Assembly (NCBI GenBank): GCA_965243755.1
Contig: CBDEVW010000003.1
Span: forward strand, 496,001 to 560,000
Reading direction: 5' to 3'
Source of the DNA: JANSWY01 sp965243755
Lineage (GTDB): Bacteria > Bacteroidota > Bacteroidia > Cytophagales > Cyclobacteriaceae
Length of the DNA: 64,000 nt
The notes beneath the pieces are model-generated. The model searched no databases, was not told where the DNA came from, and saw only the letters and a program-made list of their open reading frames with translations. The number at the start of each line of letters is the position of its first letter. Position 1 is the stretch's first letter. Both the position numbers and the translations under genes were made by a program. Of this stretch, positions 8,973 through 18,178 are shown piece after piece.

Positions 8973-9995
8973 TTAGGCTTTATTTTCAAGTTTTTGTACT
9001 CTTTTGATTAATTCTGGTACTTTTCTGTTAGCTGCGTAAACACGCATGTATTCCTTCACATCGATGACTGGTGTACCCATCAATTCTTTACCCTGTTCTT
9101 TTACATCCGACATCACCCCTGCTTGTGGTCCAATTTTAGTACCATCTGCAATCACCACGTGTCCTCCAATTCCTACCTGACCGGCCAACATGCAATTCTT
9201 TCCAATTTTGGTTGATCCGGCGATTCCTGCCTGCCCGGCAATCACTGTATTTTCGCCAATTTCACAATTGTGAGCGACTTGTACCAGATTATCTATTTTC
9301 ACTCCCTTTCTTATGATTGTTGAACTTACTGTAGCTCTGTCAACACAGGCATTGCAACCTATGCTAACATAATCTTCAATAATTACATTGCCGATCTGTG
9401 GGATTTTTATGAAAGAGCCGTCTTTTTGAGGGGCATATCCAAAGCCGTCTCCACCAATTACCGCTCCAGCGTGGATTTCACAATGATTTCCAATAATGCA
9501 ACCATTTAATATACGAGCTCCTGGGTGTATGATACAATGTGTGCCAATGCTTACGCCCTCACCGATATAGACCTGGCCCTGTAACTGAGTATTAGAACCA
9601 ATTGATGTATCGCTACCAATCACTGTAAGATGGCCAACAGAGACGTTTTTACCAATCTTCACATTATCGGCAATAACAGCAGTAGGAGCAATTCCCTGTG
9701 GTACGGAAAAAAGCTGTGATTGCACCAGGTGCAGTAATTGTGTAAAAGCCAAATATGGATCGTCAACTTTTAATAGCGTGGTGTTAATGGGCTTTTTAGG
9801 CTGGAATTTTTCAGATACGATTACTGCTGATGCTTTGGTGGAGTAGATCTCTGCTTCATACTTCGGGTTTGCGAGAAATGATATATCGCCGGGTTGTGCG
9901 TTTTGAAGTTCTGCCACTCCGGTAATGAGTGTGTCCTCCTTTTGTGGTGGCGCTGCTTTAATGTAATCAGCGATCTGCTTTATGGAAATTTCCAT
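8973..9995 (-). CDS. lpxD: UDP-3-O-acylglucosamine N-acyltransferase LpxD
   Basis: LpxD adds the N-linked hydroxyacyl chain to UDP-3-O-acylglucosamine, the third step of lipid A synthesis. The 340-residue protein has the LpxD N-terminal domain (about 1-95), a left-handed parallel beta helix built of hexapeptide repeats (about 100-300) and a short alpha-helical tail. The catalytic His lies in NLVQVAHNCEIG. The reading frame extends nine codons upstream to a TTG. I prefer the ATG at 9995, because a rho-independent terminator of the upstream gene occupies that extension and AAGGAC sits just before this ATG. The usual lipid A partners (lpxC, fabZ, lpxA) are not adjacent, so it may be a stand-alone or second lpxD copy. 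The terminator implies a promoter between the hc1 end and this start, but none is obvious. Confidence 0.9.
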   Translation of the reverse strand: MEISIKQIADYIKAAPPQKEDTLITGVAELQNAQPGDISFLANPKYEAEIYSTKASAVIVSEKFQPKKPINTTLLKVDDPYLAFTQLLHLVQSQLFSVPQGIAPTAVIADNVKIGKNVSVGHLTVIGSDTSIGSNTQLQGQVYIGEGVSIGTHCIIHPGARILNGCIIGNHCEIHAGAVIGGDGFGYAPQKDGSFIKIPQIGNVIIEDYVSIGCNACVDRATVSSTIIRKGVKIDNLVQVAHNCEIGENTVIAGQAGIAGSTKIGKNCMLAGQVGIGGHVVIADGTKIGPQAGVMSDVKEQGKELMGTPVIDVKEYMRVYAANRKVPELIKRVQKLENKA

Positions 9996-10020
9996 TTGTC
10001 CTTCATTATTGAGTAAACAC

Positions 10021-10053
10021 AAAAAACCCCGTCAGAATTGCTTCCAACGGGGT
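10021..10053 (-). terminator. Rho-independent terminator of hc1
   Basis: On the minus strand ACCCCGT and ACGGGGT form a 7-bp GC-rich stem around a 14-base loop, followed by TTTTTT. It sits 28 bases past the hc1 stop codon and before the lpxD start. Confidence 0.8.
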
Positions 10054-10080
10054 TTAGTGTCTTATATCAAAAACAAATAA

Positions 10081-10257
10081 TTAACCTTTGTTCTTTATGT
10101 CTTGTACTTCTACTCGAATCTCTTGAGAAAGATTTTTCAACTCTTGCATGCCTTTTCTTACTCTTGTTCCAGCAGCTTGATTTCCTTTATCATAAAATTT
10201 GCTGAAATCATCTTCCAGGGATGCAATTAAGTCTCTTATTTGTTCGAATCTTTTCAT
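10081..10257 (-). CDS. Histone H1-like nucleoid protein (Hc1 family), 58 aa
   Basis: The 58-residue protein reads MKRFEQIRDLIASLEDDF... with the signature GNQAAGTRVRKGMQELK at 25-41. This matches the short Bacteroidota version of the histone H1/Hc1 family (Pfam Hc1-like). It is a small helical protein that probably binds DNA in the nucleoid. Its charge is mixed rather than strongly basic, so it is less histone-like than chlamydial Hc1. It is monocistronic: a clear terminator follows, and a 106-base gap separates it from the alpha-oxoamine synthase. AAAGAA about nine bases before the ATG can serve as ribosome-binding site. Confidence 0.8.
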   Translation of the reverse strand: MKRFEQIRDLIASLEDDFSKFYDKGNQAAGTRVRKGMQELKNLSQEIRVEVQDIKNKG

Positions 10258-10363
10258 ATTAATATTCTTTAAAGGTTACTGATAATTATTCGCTGAGCAA
10301 TATAGTTAAAATGTTTAAAATTTTATAGTTAGGAGCGTTTTTTACAAAAAAAAACGTTTTTTC

Positions 10364-11626
10364 TTACTTTGCTATTGCTCCTTCCACAGCCTCTTCCTCG
10401 TAAAATCCAGAATCAAGCTTGTCTTTGATCGATTTAAAGGCTTTGATTGTCTCCTCCACATCCTCTAGTGAATGTACAGCGGTAGGAATGATCCTAAGCA
10501 TAATCACTCCTTTAGGAACAACTGGGTATACAATCATTGAACAGAAAATATTCATGTTGTTTCTAAGGTCCTTCACCAGATTAGTAGCACTGATCAAAGA
10601 GCCTTTCAGGAATACAGGAGTAACTGGAGATTTGGTTGTACCAATGTTGAATCCATTGTCTGTTAATCCTTTCTGGATAGCGTTCACTATTTTCCAAAGG
10701 TTTTCTTTCAATTCCGGCTTAGATCGAAGCAACTCCAATCTTTTAAGGTTTCCGATAACAATTGGCATTGGAAGCGACTTGGCAAAAATCTGAGACCTTA
10801 CATTATATCTTAGGTAATCAATGATATCGTGATCACCAGAAATAAATGCACCAATACTTGCCATTGATTTAGCAAAAGTTGAGAAGTAAAGGTCAATTCC
10901 ATCCTGAACTCCCTGCTCCTCGCCAGTACCAGCTCCGGTTGGACCCATTGTACCAAATCCGTGAGCATCATCTACAAGAAGTCTAAAATTGAATTTCTCT
11001 TTTAATTCAATAATGCTTTTCAGATCACCCATGTTTCCAGACATTCCGAAAACTCCTTCGGTGATCACTAAAACTCCTCCACCATTTTCATTAGCCAATT
11101 TGCTGGCTCTTACTAATTGTTTTTGAAGGTTTTCTATGTCATTGTGTGGGAATACAAACCTTTTCCCCATATGCATTCTAAGTCCATCGATGATGCATGC
11201 ATGAGATTCTGCATCATACACAATTACATCTTTTCTGTCTACCAATGCATCGATCACAGACATCACACCCTGATAACCATAGTTTAAAAGCATGGTATCT
11301 TCCTTCTGAACAAAGTCAGACAGTTCCTTTTCCAGCTGCTCATGGTATTCAGTGTTACCAGTCATCATTCTGGCTCCCATTGGATAAGCAAGACCCCATT
11401 CTCTCGAAGCTTCCTCATCTACCTTCCTAATTTCCGGGTGATTAGCTAATCCCAGGTAATTATTCAGACTCCAGGTAAGTACTTCCTTACCCTTAAATTT
11501 CATTCTTGGCTTAATCTCTCCTTCCAACTTAGGGAACATGTAGAAATTTTTGTCCAGGTTATCATCAAGATAAGAGTGTCGACCTAATGGTCCTTTGTCT
11601 TGTAATAATTTTTCAAATAGATCCAT
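10364..11626 (-). CDS. Alpha-oxoamine synthase family PLP enzyme (serine palmitoyltransferase / cysteate acyltransferase type)
   Basis: The 420-residue protein belongs to the fold-type I PLP family that condenses an amino acid with an acyl-CoA (KBL, BioF, SPT, HemA). Visible landmarks are NNYLGLANHP near residue 55, the cofactor Asp/His pair in LLVDDAHGFGTMGPTGAG (about 215-233) and the Schiff-base Lys near 251 in STFAKSMASIG. In Bacteroidota the candidates are serine palmitoyltransferase (sphingolipids) and the related cysteate acyltransferase that makes capnine, a sulfonolipid of gliding Cytophagales. Sequence reading alone does not choose between them, and 2-amino-3-ketobutyrate CoA ligase remains possible. 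It has a strong, near-perfect promoter at 11665-11694 and a leader of about 32 bases. Confidence 0.75.
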   Translation of the reverse strand: MDLFEKLLQDKGPLGRHSYLDDNLDKNFYMFPKLEGEIKPRMKFKGKEVLTWSLNNYLGLANHPEIRKVDEEASREWGLAYPMGARMMTGNTEYHEQLEKELSDFVQKEDTMLLNYGYQGVMSVIDALVDRKDVIVYDAESHACIIDGLRMHMGKRFVFPHNDIENLQKQLVRASKLANENGGGVLVITEGVFGMSGNMGDLKSIIELKEKFNFRLLVDDAHGFGTMGPTGAGTGEEQGVQDGIDLYFSTFAKSMASIGAFISGDHDIIDYLRYNVRSQIFAKSLPMPIVIGNLKRLELLRSKPELKENLWKIVNAIQKGLTDNGFNIGTTKSPVTPVFLKGSLISATNLVKDLRNNMNIFCSMIVYPVVPKGVIMLRIIPTAVHSLEDVEETIKAFKSIKDKLDSGFYEEEAVEGAIAK

Positions 11627-11664
11627 CTAAAGACTTTTAATTTTCCCTTCTAAAAAACAAAACA

Positions 11665-11694
11665 CAAAGGTAACATTAATTGGGATGAGGACAA
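11665..11694 (-). promoter_or_regulatory. Near-perfect Bacteroidota promoter (TTG-N19-TACCTTTG)
   Basis: On the minus strand the -33 TTG and the -7 box TACCTTTG are separated by exactly 19 bases, a full match to the Bacteroidota sigma-A-like consensus. Transcription should begin near 11658, about 32 bases before the ATG of the alpha-oxoamine synthase at 11626. Confidence 0.75.
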
Positions 11695-11800
11695 ATGTAG
11701 TACTTCGGAATTAGTTTAAATCCCTGCATTCTTAACAATAATTTCAAACTACACACCGAAAAAATGCAATATTTTCAATGATAAACCTCAAATCATTCCA

Positions 11801-13345
11801 TCAATCCAGAGTTATTGAACCGGATTCATCAAGCAAAGCTCCTTCTTCCATTGGTGGATATAGCTTCTCGTAGGTCATGCAATTGGTCATACTGATTCGC
11901 CTGTTGATGTATTTGCGCTCTATTTGTGTATGGTCCCTGATCCCGGCTGCAGCCAGTAATTCCACAAAACTGGTGACTGTCTCCTTATGGAAGTTTGCGA
12001 CTCTTTTGGTTTTATCTTTCACGTTCAACCCCCTCATCAGCATGCGATCCTGTGTGGCAACTCCTGCAGGACAAGTATTTCTGTTGCATTGCAAAGCCTG
12101 AATACAGCCTAACGCCAACATCATTGCCCTGGCAGAATTGCAAATGTCTGCACCTAGCGCCATGGTTCGTATCATATGAAACCCAGAAATAATTTTCCCT
12201 GAACCGATCAATTTGATGTCTTTCCTCAGATCATAACCCACCAGCGTATCGTGAACAAACGAAAGACCATCTCTTAATGGCATTCCTAAGGAATTGGAGA
12301 ACTCAACCGGAGCAGCTCCTGTTCCTCCTTCTCCTCCATCCACCGTAATAAAATCTGGCTTGATCCCTGTTTTGATCATGGCCCTGCAAAAATCCTTGAA
12401 TTCTTCTCTACGGCCTACACATAACTTAAAACCAATTGGCTTTCCTCCTGAACGCTCTCTTAACAACTGAATAAATTGCATCAGCGATTCTGCACTGTTA
12501 AAGGCACTGTGACCAGGAGGTGAAGCTACTGTGGTATGTGGCTCTACTCCTCTGATAGCGGCAATTTCCTTTGTGTTTTTAATGGCAGGTAAAATCCCTC
12601 CATGCCCCGGCTTAGCCCCCTGAGACAATTTGATCTCGATCATCTTAACCTGTTCCAGTTGGGCCTTTTCCGCAAACTTTTCCACATCAAATCTCCCTTG
12701 TTTATCCCTGCAACCAAAATATCCTGTCCCTATTTGCCAAACTAAATCTCCCCCTGGTTCCAAATGGAATGGACTTATCGCTCCCTCCCCAGTATTATGA
12801 TAAAAGCCTCCAATTTTTGCCCCGCCATTGAGGGCAAGGATGGCATTCTTACTCAGGGAGCCATAACTCATCGCAGAGATATTGAGCACACTGGCGTGAT
12901 AGGGTTTCTTGCAGTCCGCTCCACCAATAATCACCCTTGGGTCATGGTCCATCCCATCGTTAATTGGATACAATGAATGCGCCATCCATTCATAACCGCT
13001 ACGGTAAACATCTACCTGCGTGCCAAAAGGCGTTGTATCATTTACCTTTTTTGCCCTCTGATAGATCAGGGATCGAAATATTCTATTGAGTGGTCTGCCT
13101 TCCGTATCTGTTTCCACAAAATACTGTTGTATTTCAGGACGAATGCTCTCCAGTAAATAACGCAGGTTTCCCAGAATGGGAAAATTTCTTCTTATGGTGT
13201 TTCGCGGTGCAAAAGTATCTCTGATGCCAATGATCAGGATCGGACCTACTATTAACAAAGTCCATAGCCCTGGTGGCCAGTATAAGTAAAATAACACTTC
13301 AGCAGTAATGGAAACTATCGCAATCTGATAAAACCTGTACCTCAT
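11801..13345 (-). CDS. Membrane-anchored FMN-binding glutamate-synthase-domain protein
   Basis: The 514-residue protein contains only the central FMN/3Fe-4S synthase domain of GltB. It has neither the glutaminase domain nor the beta-helix domain of full-length glutamate synthase. Two hydrophobic helices occupy residues about 5-42. The synthase domain (about 130-470) shows the GGxxxPHTT/SPPGHSAF region and an iron-sulfur motif, CIQALQCNRNTCPAG (about 410-425), with three Cys spaced as in GltB. Such stand-alone proteins are annotated as the FMN-binding glutamate synthase family, but their physiological substrate is not established. It starts two bases after the aldehyde dehydrogenase stop, so it is the third gene of an operon with a TPP enzyme and an ALDH. 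Confidence 0.8.
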   Translation of the reverse strand: MRYRFYQIAIVSITAEVLFYLYWPPGLWTLLIVGPILIIGIRDTFAPRNTIRRNFPILGNLRYLLESIRPEIQQYFVETDTEGRPLNRIFRSLIYQRAKKVNDTTPFGTQVDVYRSGYEWMAHSLYPINDGMDHDPRVIIGGADCKKPYHASVLNISAMSYGSLSKNAILALNGGAKIGGFYHNTGEGAISPFHLEPGGDLVWQIGTGYFGCRDKQGRFDVEKFAEKAQLEQVKMIEIKLSQGAKPGHGGILPAIKNTKEIAAIRGVEPHTTVASPPGHSAFNSAESLMQFIQLLRERSGGKPIGFKLCVGRREEFKDFCRAMIKTGIKPDFITVDGGEGGTGAAPVEFSNSLGMPLRDGLSFVHDTLVGYDLRKDIKLIGSGKIISGFHMIRTMALGADICNSARAMMLALGCIQALQCNRNTCPAGVATQDRMLMRGLNVKDKTKRVANFHKETVTSFVELLAAAGIRDHTQIERKYINRRISMTNCMTYEKLYPPMEEGALLDESGSITLD

Positions 13346-13347
13346 TC

Positions 13348-14742
13348 TTACAAATGTTTACTCTTGAACACCAACAACTTTTCTCTTGACATATCCTCCA
13401 TAGAATACCTGATCCCACCTACACCAAGTCCCGAGGAATCCCTTCCTCCAAAAGGCATCCAGTCCACCCTAAACGCTGTATGGTCATTGATCATCACTGC
13501 TGCAGCATTGATCTGATGTGAAATATTAATGGCACTGTCCAGATTAGAAGTATAAACTGAAGCCTGAAATGCATACTCCAAACCGTTTGACTGATCAATA
13601 GCTTCCGACACATCATCGTAACCATAAAGACAAACAACAGGCCCGAATATCTCCTGGGCACTAACCTTACAATCAGCAGGTGGATTCAGAATGACGGTTG
13701 GGGCATAGGTCGTCTCACCAAGTTTAGTTCCTCCCAATAATATCTCAGCTCCTTTTTCTTTGGCTTCATCCACCCATTCTGCCACCCGATCTACTTCCCT
13801 CGGCAGGATTAGCGGCCCACAATCTGTCTCTTTTTCAAGTGCACTTCCAACTTTCAATTTTTTTGCGGCATCTACAATTTTATCTGTTGCAGTTTTCAGA
13901 ATGCTATTGTGCACAAAAACACGTTGTACGGAGACACAAACCTGACCGGAATGATAAAACGCTCCTTTGATAAGTCCTGGAAGCATCTCCTCGATGTTGG
14001 CATCTGGTTCAACAATCAATGGTGCAGCTCCGCCATGTTCCAATGCACACCTGGTTCCCGGAGATAATTTGGAGCGCAGGTACCAACCTACTTTTGCCGA
14101 TCCTATGAATGAGAAAAAATTGACCCTATTATCTGTCACCAATTGCTCAGCCGCTTCATTACCACAAATTAGATACTCACACCAACCTTCAGGCAATCCG
14201 GCTTCTTTTAAAATTTCAACAAATCGTATACAAGACCTGGGGGTAGTCAATGCTGGCTTTACCAATACCGGGGCTCCAACGGCAATAGCTGGTACAGTTT
14301 GATGCACAATCAGGTTAAGCGGATGATTAAATGCACTAATTGAAGAAACCACCCCAATCGGTTCTTTTCTGGTAAATGCCATTCTGTTGGCACTTGATCT
14401 GGTCTGTCCCATTGGAATTTCCTCCCCTCCAAAGTAACCCAGGTCTTCTATGGCCAGCTTCACACCATAAATGGCCCGCTCCACTTCAACCATGCTATCC
14501 ACCCAGGGCTTACCACCTTCTTCCGCAGCAATTTTTGTAAGCTCCTCTTTCTGTGATTCCATTATCTTGATTGTCCTTTCCAGGATCTCAACACGTTCAT
14601 ACTTTGGAATCCATTTTGACCTATTCTCAAATAAACCACTAGCTTTTTTCAATGCTGCTTCCACCTCCTTTTTACCTACCATGTCAAGGTTTGCAATGGT
14701 ACTGAGGTCATAGGGATTGACTACTTCTAATTTTTCGCTCAT
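13348..14742 (-). CDS. Aldehyde dehydrogenase family protein
   Basis: The 464-residue NAD(P)-dependent aldehyde dehydrogenase has the general-base Glu near 234 (ALEHGGAAP) and the catalytic Cys near 269 (HSGQVCVSVQRVF). FNHPLNLIVHQTVPAIAVG marks the cofactor region. The arrangement resembles non-phosphorylating, lactaldehyde- or succinate-semialdehyde-type members. The true substrate cannot be read from sequence. It sits between an acetolactate-synthase-like gene (6-base gap) and a GltS-like gene (2-base gap), so a carbonyl product of the TPP enzyme is a reasonable guess for its substrate (inference). Confidence 0.85.
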   Translation of the reverse strand: MSEKLEVVNPYDLSTIANLDMVGKKEVEAALKKASGLFENRSKWIPKYERVEILERTIKIMESQKEELTKIAAEEGGKPWVDSMVEVERAIYGVKLAIEDLGYFGGEEIPMGQTRSSANRMAFTRKEPIGVVSSISAFNHPLNLIVHQTVPAIAVGAPVLVKPALTTPRSCIRFVEILKEAGLPEGWCEYLICGNEAAEQLVTDNRVNFFSFIGSAKVGWYLRSKLSPGTRCALEHGGAAPLIVEPDANIEEMLPGLIKGAFYHSGQVCVSVQRVFVHNSILKTATDKIVDAAKKLKVGSALEKETDCGPLILPREVDRVAEWVDEAKEKGAEILLGGTKLGETTYAPTVILNPPADCKVSAQEIFGPVVCLYGYDDVSEAIDQSNGLEYAFQASVYTSNLDSAINISHQINAAAVMINDHTAFRVDWMPFGGRDSSGLGVGGIRYSMEDMSREKLLVFKSKHL

Positions 14743-14748
14743 GGGTTG

Positions 14749-16386
14749 TTATTTTTTGCTTTGCTCGGCTAATCCTTTAATTAAAATCTGATGGTTTAAT
14801 GAATAATCTACGGGAACGTCCATTAAATGTACCCCTGGGGTTTCAAGACATTTTTTAAGCGTTTCGGTGAATCCATTGCAGCTATCAATCCTATACCCTA
14901 TTGCACCGTAACTTTCTGCATACTTTACAAAATCAGGGTTCTTGAAATCCAGCCCGAAATTATCAAACCCCATTCCCTCCTGCTTCCACTTGATCATTCC
15001 GTAAGCACTATCATTTAATATGATCACCACAAGATCCAGCTTTAATCGTACGGCTGTTTCCAACTCCTGGGAGTTCATCATAAAGCCACCATCCCCACAA
15101 ACCGCAATTACTTTTCTTTCTGGATGAGTAATTTTAGCGCCCATTGCCGAGGGAAGGCCTGCTCCCATTGTAGCTAGTGCATTGTCTAGCAACAAGGTGT
15201 TTGGCTGATACGCTTTGAAGTTTCTGGCAAACCAGATTTTATACACCCCATTGTCCAATGTAATGATCCCATCCTCAGGCATCAGTTTTCTAATCTCATT
15301 GACAATACGTTGTGGCAACAATGGAAACCTTGTGTCTTCAAAATACTTAGTGATGTGACTTTCAATATCTTCCTTAAATGTTAACAACTTATCCGTCTGC
15401 CAATGAGACTGTCTCTGAACATGATCGGCCAGATACTGAACACTTGTCGCAATATCTCCTACGACCTCAACCTGCGGAAAATAAACCGGGTCCACCTCTG
15501 CGGTAAAATGATTGATATGAATCACATTGCAGCCATCTTCTTCCATAAAAAATGGAGGCTTTTCGATGACATCATGTCCTACATTGATGATCAGATCTGC
15601 CGTATCAATGGCATTGTGCAGATAATCATTATCTGAAAGAGCAGCAGTACCAAGGAATAAGTCATGTCGTTCGTCGATCACTCCTTTCCCCATTTGGGTA
15701 TTGAAAAATGGAATCCCTGAACTGTTCACAAAATCCGTTAATGCCTGACTGGTTGTATTCCGGTTGGCACTTGCGCCTATTAGTAACAAGGGTCTTTTTG
15801 CCAGATGGATCATTTCCAGGGCGGCATCCAGGGCTTTTTTGTCAGCCTCAGGCCTTCTTACATAACTTTTGGTAAACAACCTGTCATGGCATTCTTCGTC
15901 AGCAACATCTTCCGGTAACTCCAGGTGAACTGCACCCGGCCTTTCTTCGGTTGCCTTACGGAAAGCTTCTCTTACGTTGTTTGCGATAGTGTTGGCATTG
16001 ACAATCTGGCGAGTATATTTCGTCAAAGGACGCATCATATCTACAACATCAATGATCTGAAAGCGTCCCTGTTTGCTGGTTTTAATAGGTTTTTGTCCGG
16101 TAATCATAAACAAAGGCATGCCCCCCAGTTGTGCATAAGCAGCTGCTGTTACAAAATTGGTAGCCCCCGGCCCCAAGGTAGAGAGGCAAACGCCCGGTTT
16201 CCCAGTAAGCCGGCCATAAGTTGCAGCCATAAATGCTGCTCCCTGTTCATGGCGCGTCAGTATGAGTTTGATACTTGAATTCATTAAAGAGTTCAGAAAA
16301 TCAAGGTTTTCTTCTCCGGGAATTCCGAAAATATACTCTACATCCTCATTTTCGAGGGCTTTAACAAAAAGGTCTGATGCTTTCAT
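14749..16386 (-). CDS. Acetolactate synthase-like TPP enzyme (catalytic subunit only)
   Basis: The 545-residue thiamine-diphosphate enzyme has the IlvB/AlsS three-domain plan. The activating Glu is E47 (RHEQGAA), and the TPP/Mg motif starts near 431 as GDGGFMMNSQELETAV and closes with ILNDSAYGM. The STLGPGATNF motif lies near 90. No regulatory small subunit (ilvN/ilvH) and no branched-chain genes are adjacent, so a catabolic AlsS-like or other carboligase/decarboxylase role is more likely than isoleucine-valine synthesis. It is the first gene of a three-gene operon with an aldehyde dehydrogenase and a GltS-like protein, transcribed from the 302-base gap shared with accC. Confidence 0.8.
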   Translation of the reverse strand: MKASDLFVKALENEDVEYIFGIPGEENLDFLNSLMNSSIKLILTRHEQGAAFMAATYGRLTGKPGVCLSTLGPGATNFVTAAAYAQLGGMPLFMITGQKPIKTSKQGRFQIIDVVDMMRPLTKYTRQIVNANTIANNVREAFRKATEERPGAVHLELPEDVADEECHDRLFTKSYVRRPEADKKALDAALEMIHLAKRPLLLIGASANRNTTSQALTDFVNSSGIPFFNTQMGKGVIDERHDLFLGTAALSDNDYLHNAIDTADLIINVGHDVIEKPPFFMEEDGCNVIHINHFTAEVDPVYFPQVEVVGDIATSVQYLADHVQRQSHWQTDKLLTFKEDIESHITKYFEDTRFPLLPQRIVNEIRKLMPEDGIITLDNGVYKIWFARNFKAYQPNTLLLDNALATMGAGLPSAMGAKITHPERKVIAVCGDGGFMMNSQELETAVRLKLDLVVIILNDSAYGMIKWKQEGMGFDNFGLDFKNPDFVKYAESYGAIGYRIDSCNGFTETLKKCLETPGVHLMDVPVDYSLNHQILIKGLAEQSKK

Positions 16387-16688
16387 GTGTGTTTAATTGG
16401 TGTTGATTGATCAAGTTATCTGGTACGGTTGCCCTCTCACCGAATCATAAATATTTTGTTCAGGCAATGGAAATTCTGGGTAGTAAACATGGATTTCAAT
16501 TTATCAAATTACGAGAACTCCAGCAACTCATCTTTCGGAAATGCCTTTAGGCGACAAACCGGTAGCACCAACAATTGTTTCAAATGGCACATTTAAAGAA
16601 GCATTTTAGCAATAATTTAATTAGCATTGCGTACCCGAACCTGTAAATATGGTAACCACATTTAAACAACATTAAAACTTAGATTTGC
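16387..16688. other. 302-base divergent intergenic region
   Basis: This gap separates the ALS-like operon (minus) from accC (plus) and must hold both promoters. I see no open reading frame with coding character and no clear RNA gene. A TAGATTTG box at 16680-16687 matches the -7 consensus, but it ends one base before the accC ATG and lacks a -33 TTG, so it is probably fortuitous. Confidence 0.5.
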
Positions 16689-18173
16689 ATGGGTAAGATC
16701 AACAAGATCCTGATCAGTAACAGAGGAGAAATTGCGGTTAGAATCATTCGCACTGCCAAGAAACTCGGAATTAAAACAGTAGCCATTTACAGCGACCCTG
16801 ATAGAGACGGGTTACATGTAAAATTAGCTGATGAGGCATGGAGGCTTGAAGGCTCTACTTCTGCTGAAACCTACCTGAACGTTCCAAAAATTCTGGAAGC
16901 CTGTAAAGCACTCAATGTAGATGCCATTCACCCGGGTTACGGATTCCTTTCTGAAAATGCTGACTTTGCGAATCAGGTGAGAAAAGCTGGGATCATTTTT
17001 ATTGGTCCATCGGCTGAAGCCATCGAAACCATGGGGAGCAAACTTGCGGCAAAAGAAGCGGTAAGCAATTATGGTGGTGTACCAATGGTACCTGGAATGG
17101 AAGGAGCCATTAGCGATGTGAAAGAAGCAATGGCAGTTGCCAGAGAAATTGGCTTTCCTGTACTGATCAAAGCAAGTGCTGGTGGAGGAGGTAAAGGAAT
17201 GCGTGTCGTGGAAAACGAACAGGAATTCGAAGAACAAATGAACCGGGCCATCAGTGAAGCCAAATCCGCTTTTGGTGACGGAGCGGTGTTCGTAGAAAAA
17301 TTCATTACTAATCCCAAGCACATTGAAATCCAGATTTTAGGTGATCAGCATGGGAATATCATTTACCTCTTTGAAAGGGAATGCAGTATTCAAAGAAGAC
17401 ATCAGAAAGTAGTTGAGGAAGCACCATCACCGGTGATTGATGAGGAAAAAAGAGCTGCCATTGGACAGGCCGCAGTGAATGTTGCGAAAGCGTGCGGATA
17501 TTATGGTGCAGGTACTGTGGAATTTATCTATGATGAAAGCGGAGAATTTTATTTCCTCGAAATGAATACAAGGCTTCAGGTAGAACACCCGGTTACTGAA
17601 GAGATCACTGGCGTAGATCTGGTTGCTGAACAAATCAATATTGCTGAAGGAAACCCATTATCAATTCAGCAGGAAGACCTTAAAATCAATGGACATAGCA
17701 TTGAAATACGGGTTTACGCAGAGGACCCTTTCAACAATTTTCTACCTGACTCAGGCAAGCTTAACAAATATGTTAGGCCAAAAGGCGAAGGAGTTCGTTT
17801 GGATGATGGATTCGAAGAAGGAATGGAAGTAACCGTTCACTACGATCCCATGATTGCCAAATTGATCACCTGGGGTAGAGACCGCAATGAGGCGATTGAA
17901 AGAATGAATAAAGCCATTGATGATTATGTCATTGAAGGTATCTCAACGACGCTTAAATTTTGCCAGTTTGCAATAAACCATCCGGATTTTAGAGATGGCT
18001 CATTTACAACCAAGTTTGTCGAAAAATATTATTCACCAGAATTGCTGGCCGGAGCAAACGAAACCGAAAAACAAATTGCTGCGCTTTTTGCCGGATTTCA
18101 TTACCGAAAAAACAAAAAACAGGTATTGGACCTGAACATGGGGGAATCCAACTGGAAAAACAGGTTATCCTAA
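16689..18173 (+). CDS. accC: Acetyl/acyl-CoA carboxylase, biotin carboxylase subunit
   Basis: AccC carboxylates biotin on its carrier protein with ATP and bicarbonate, the first half of malonyl-CoA (or propionyl-CoA) carboxylation. The 494-residue protein has the start KILISNRGEIAVRIIRTAK, the ATP-grasp glycine loop KASAGGGGKGMRVV (about 161-174) and the MNTRLQVEHPVTEE active-site stretch. It is some 45 residues longer than E. coli AccC, the extra being a C-terminal extension (after about 450), as often seen in acyl-CoA carboxylase alpha subunits. No biotin-carrier domain is present and accB is not adjacent. The DUF1015 gene starts five bases after its stop. Confidence 0.9.
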   Translation: MGKINKILISNRGEIAVRIIRTAKKLGIKTVAIYSDPDRDGLHVKLADEAWRLEGSTSAETYLNVPKILEACKALNVDAIHPGYGFLSENADFANQVRKAGIIFIGPSAEAIETMGSKLAAKEAVSNYGGVPMVPGMEGAISDVKEAMAVAREIGFPVLIKASAGGGGKGMRVVENEQEFEEQMNRAISEAKSAFGDGAVFVEKFITNPKHIEIQILGDQHGNIIYLFERECSIQRRHQKVVEEAPSPVIDEEKRAAIGQAAVNVAKACGYYGAGTVEFIYDESGEFYFLEMNTRLQVEHPVTEEITGVDLVAEQINIAEGNPLSIQQEDLKINGHSIEIRVYAEDPFNNFLPDSGKLNKYVRPKGEGVRLDDGFEEGMEVTVHYDPMIAKLITWGRDRNEAIERMNKAIDDYVIEGISTTLKFCQFAINHPDFRDGSFTTKFVEKYYSPELLAGANETEKQIAALFAGFHYRKNKKQVLDLNMGESNWKNRLS

Positions 18174-18178
18174 GCACC

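Noticed and set aside
10336..10363. CGTTTTTT / AAAAAACG hairpin after the alpha-oxoamine synthase
   Set aside because: The stem is almost all A-T, and the T-run lies on the plus strand where no gene ends; not a convincing terminator for the minus-strand gene.
16680..16687. TAGATTTG box just before accC
   Set aside because: It ends one base before the ATG and has ACA in place of the -33 TTG, so a transcript from it would start inside or after the start codon.
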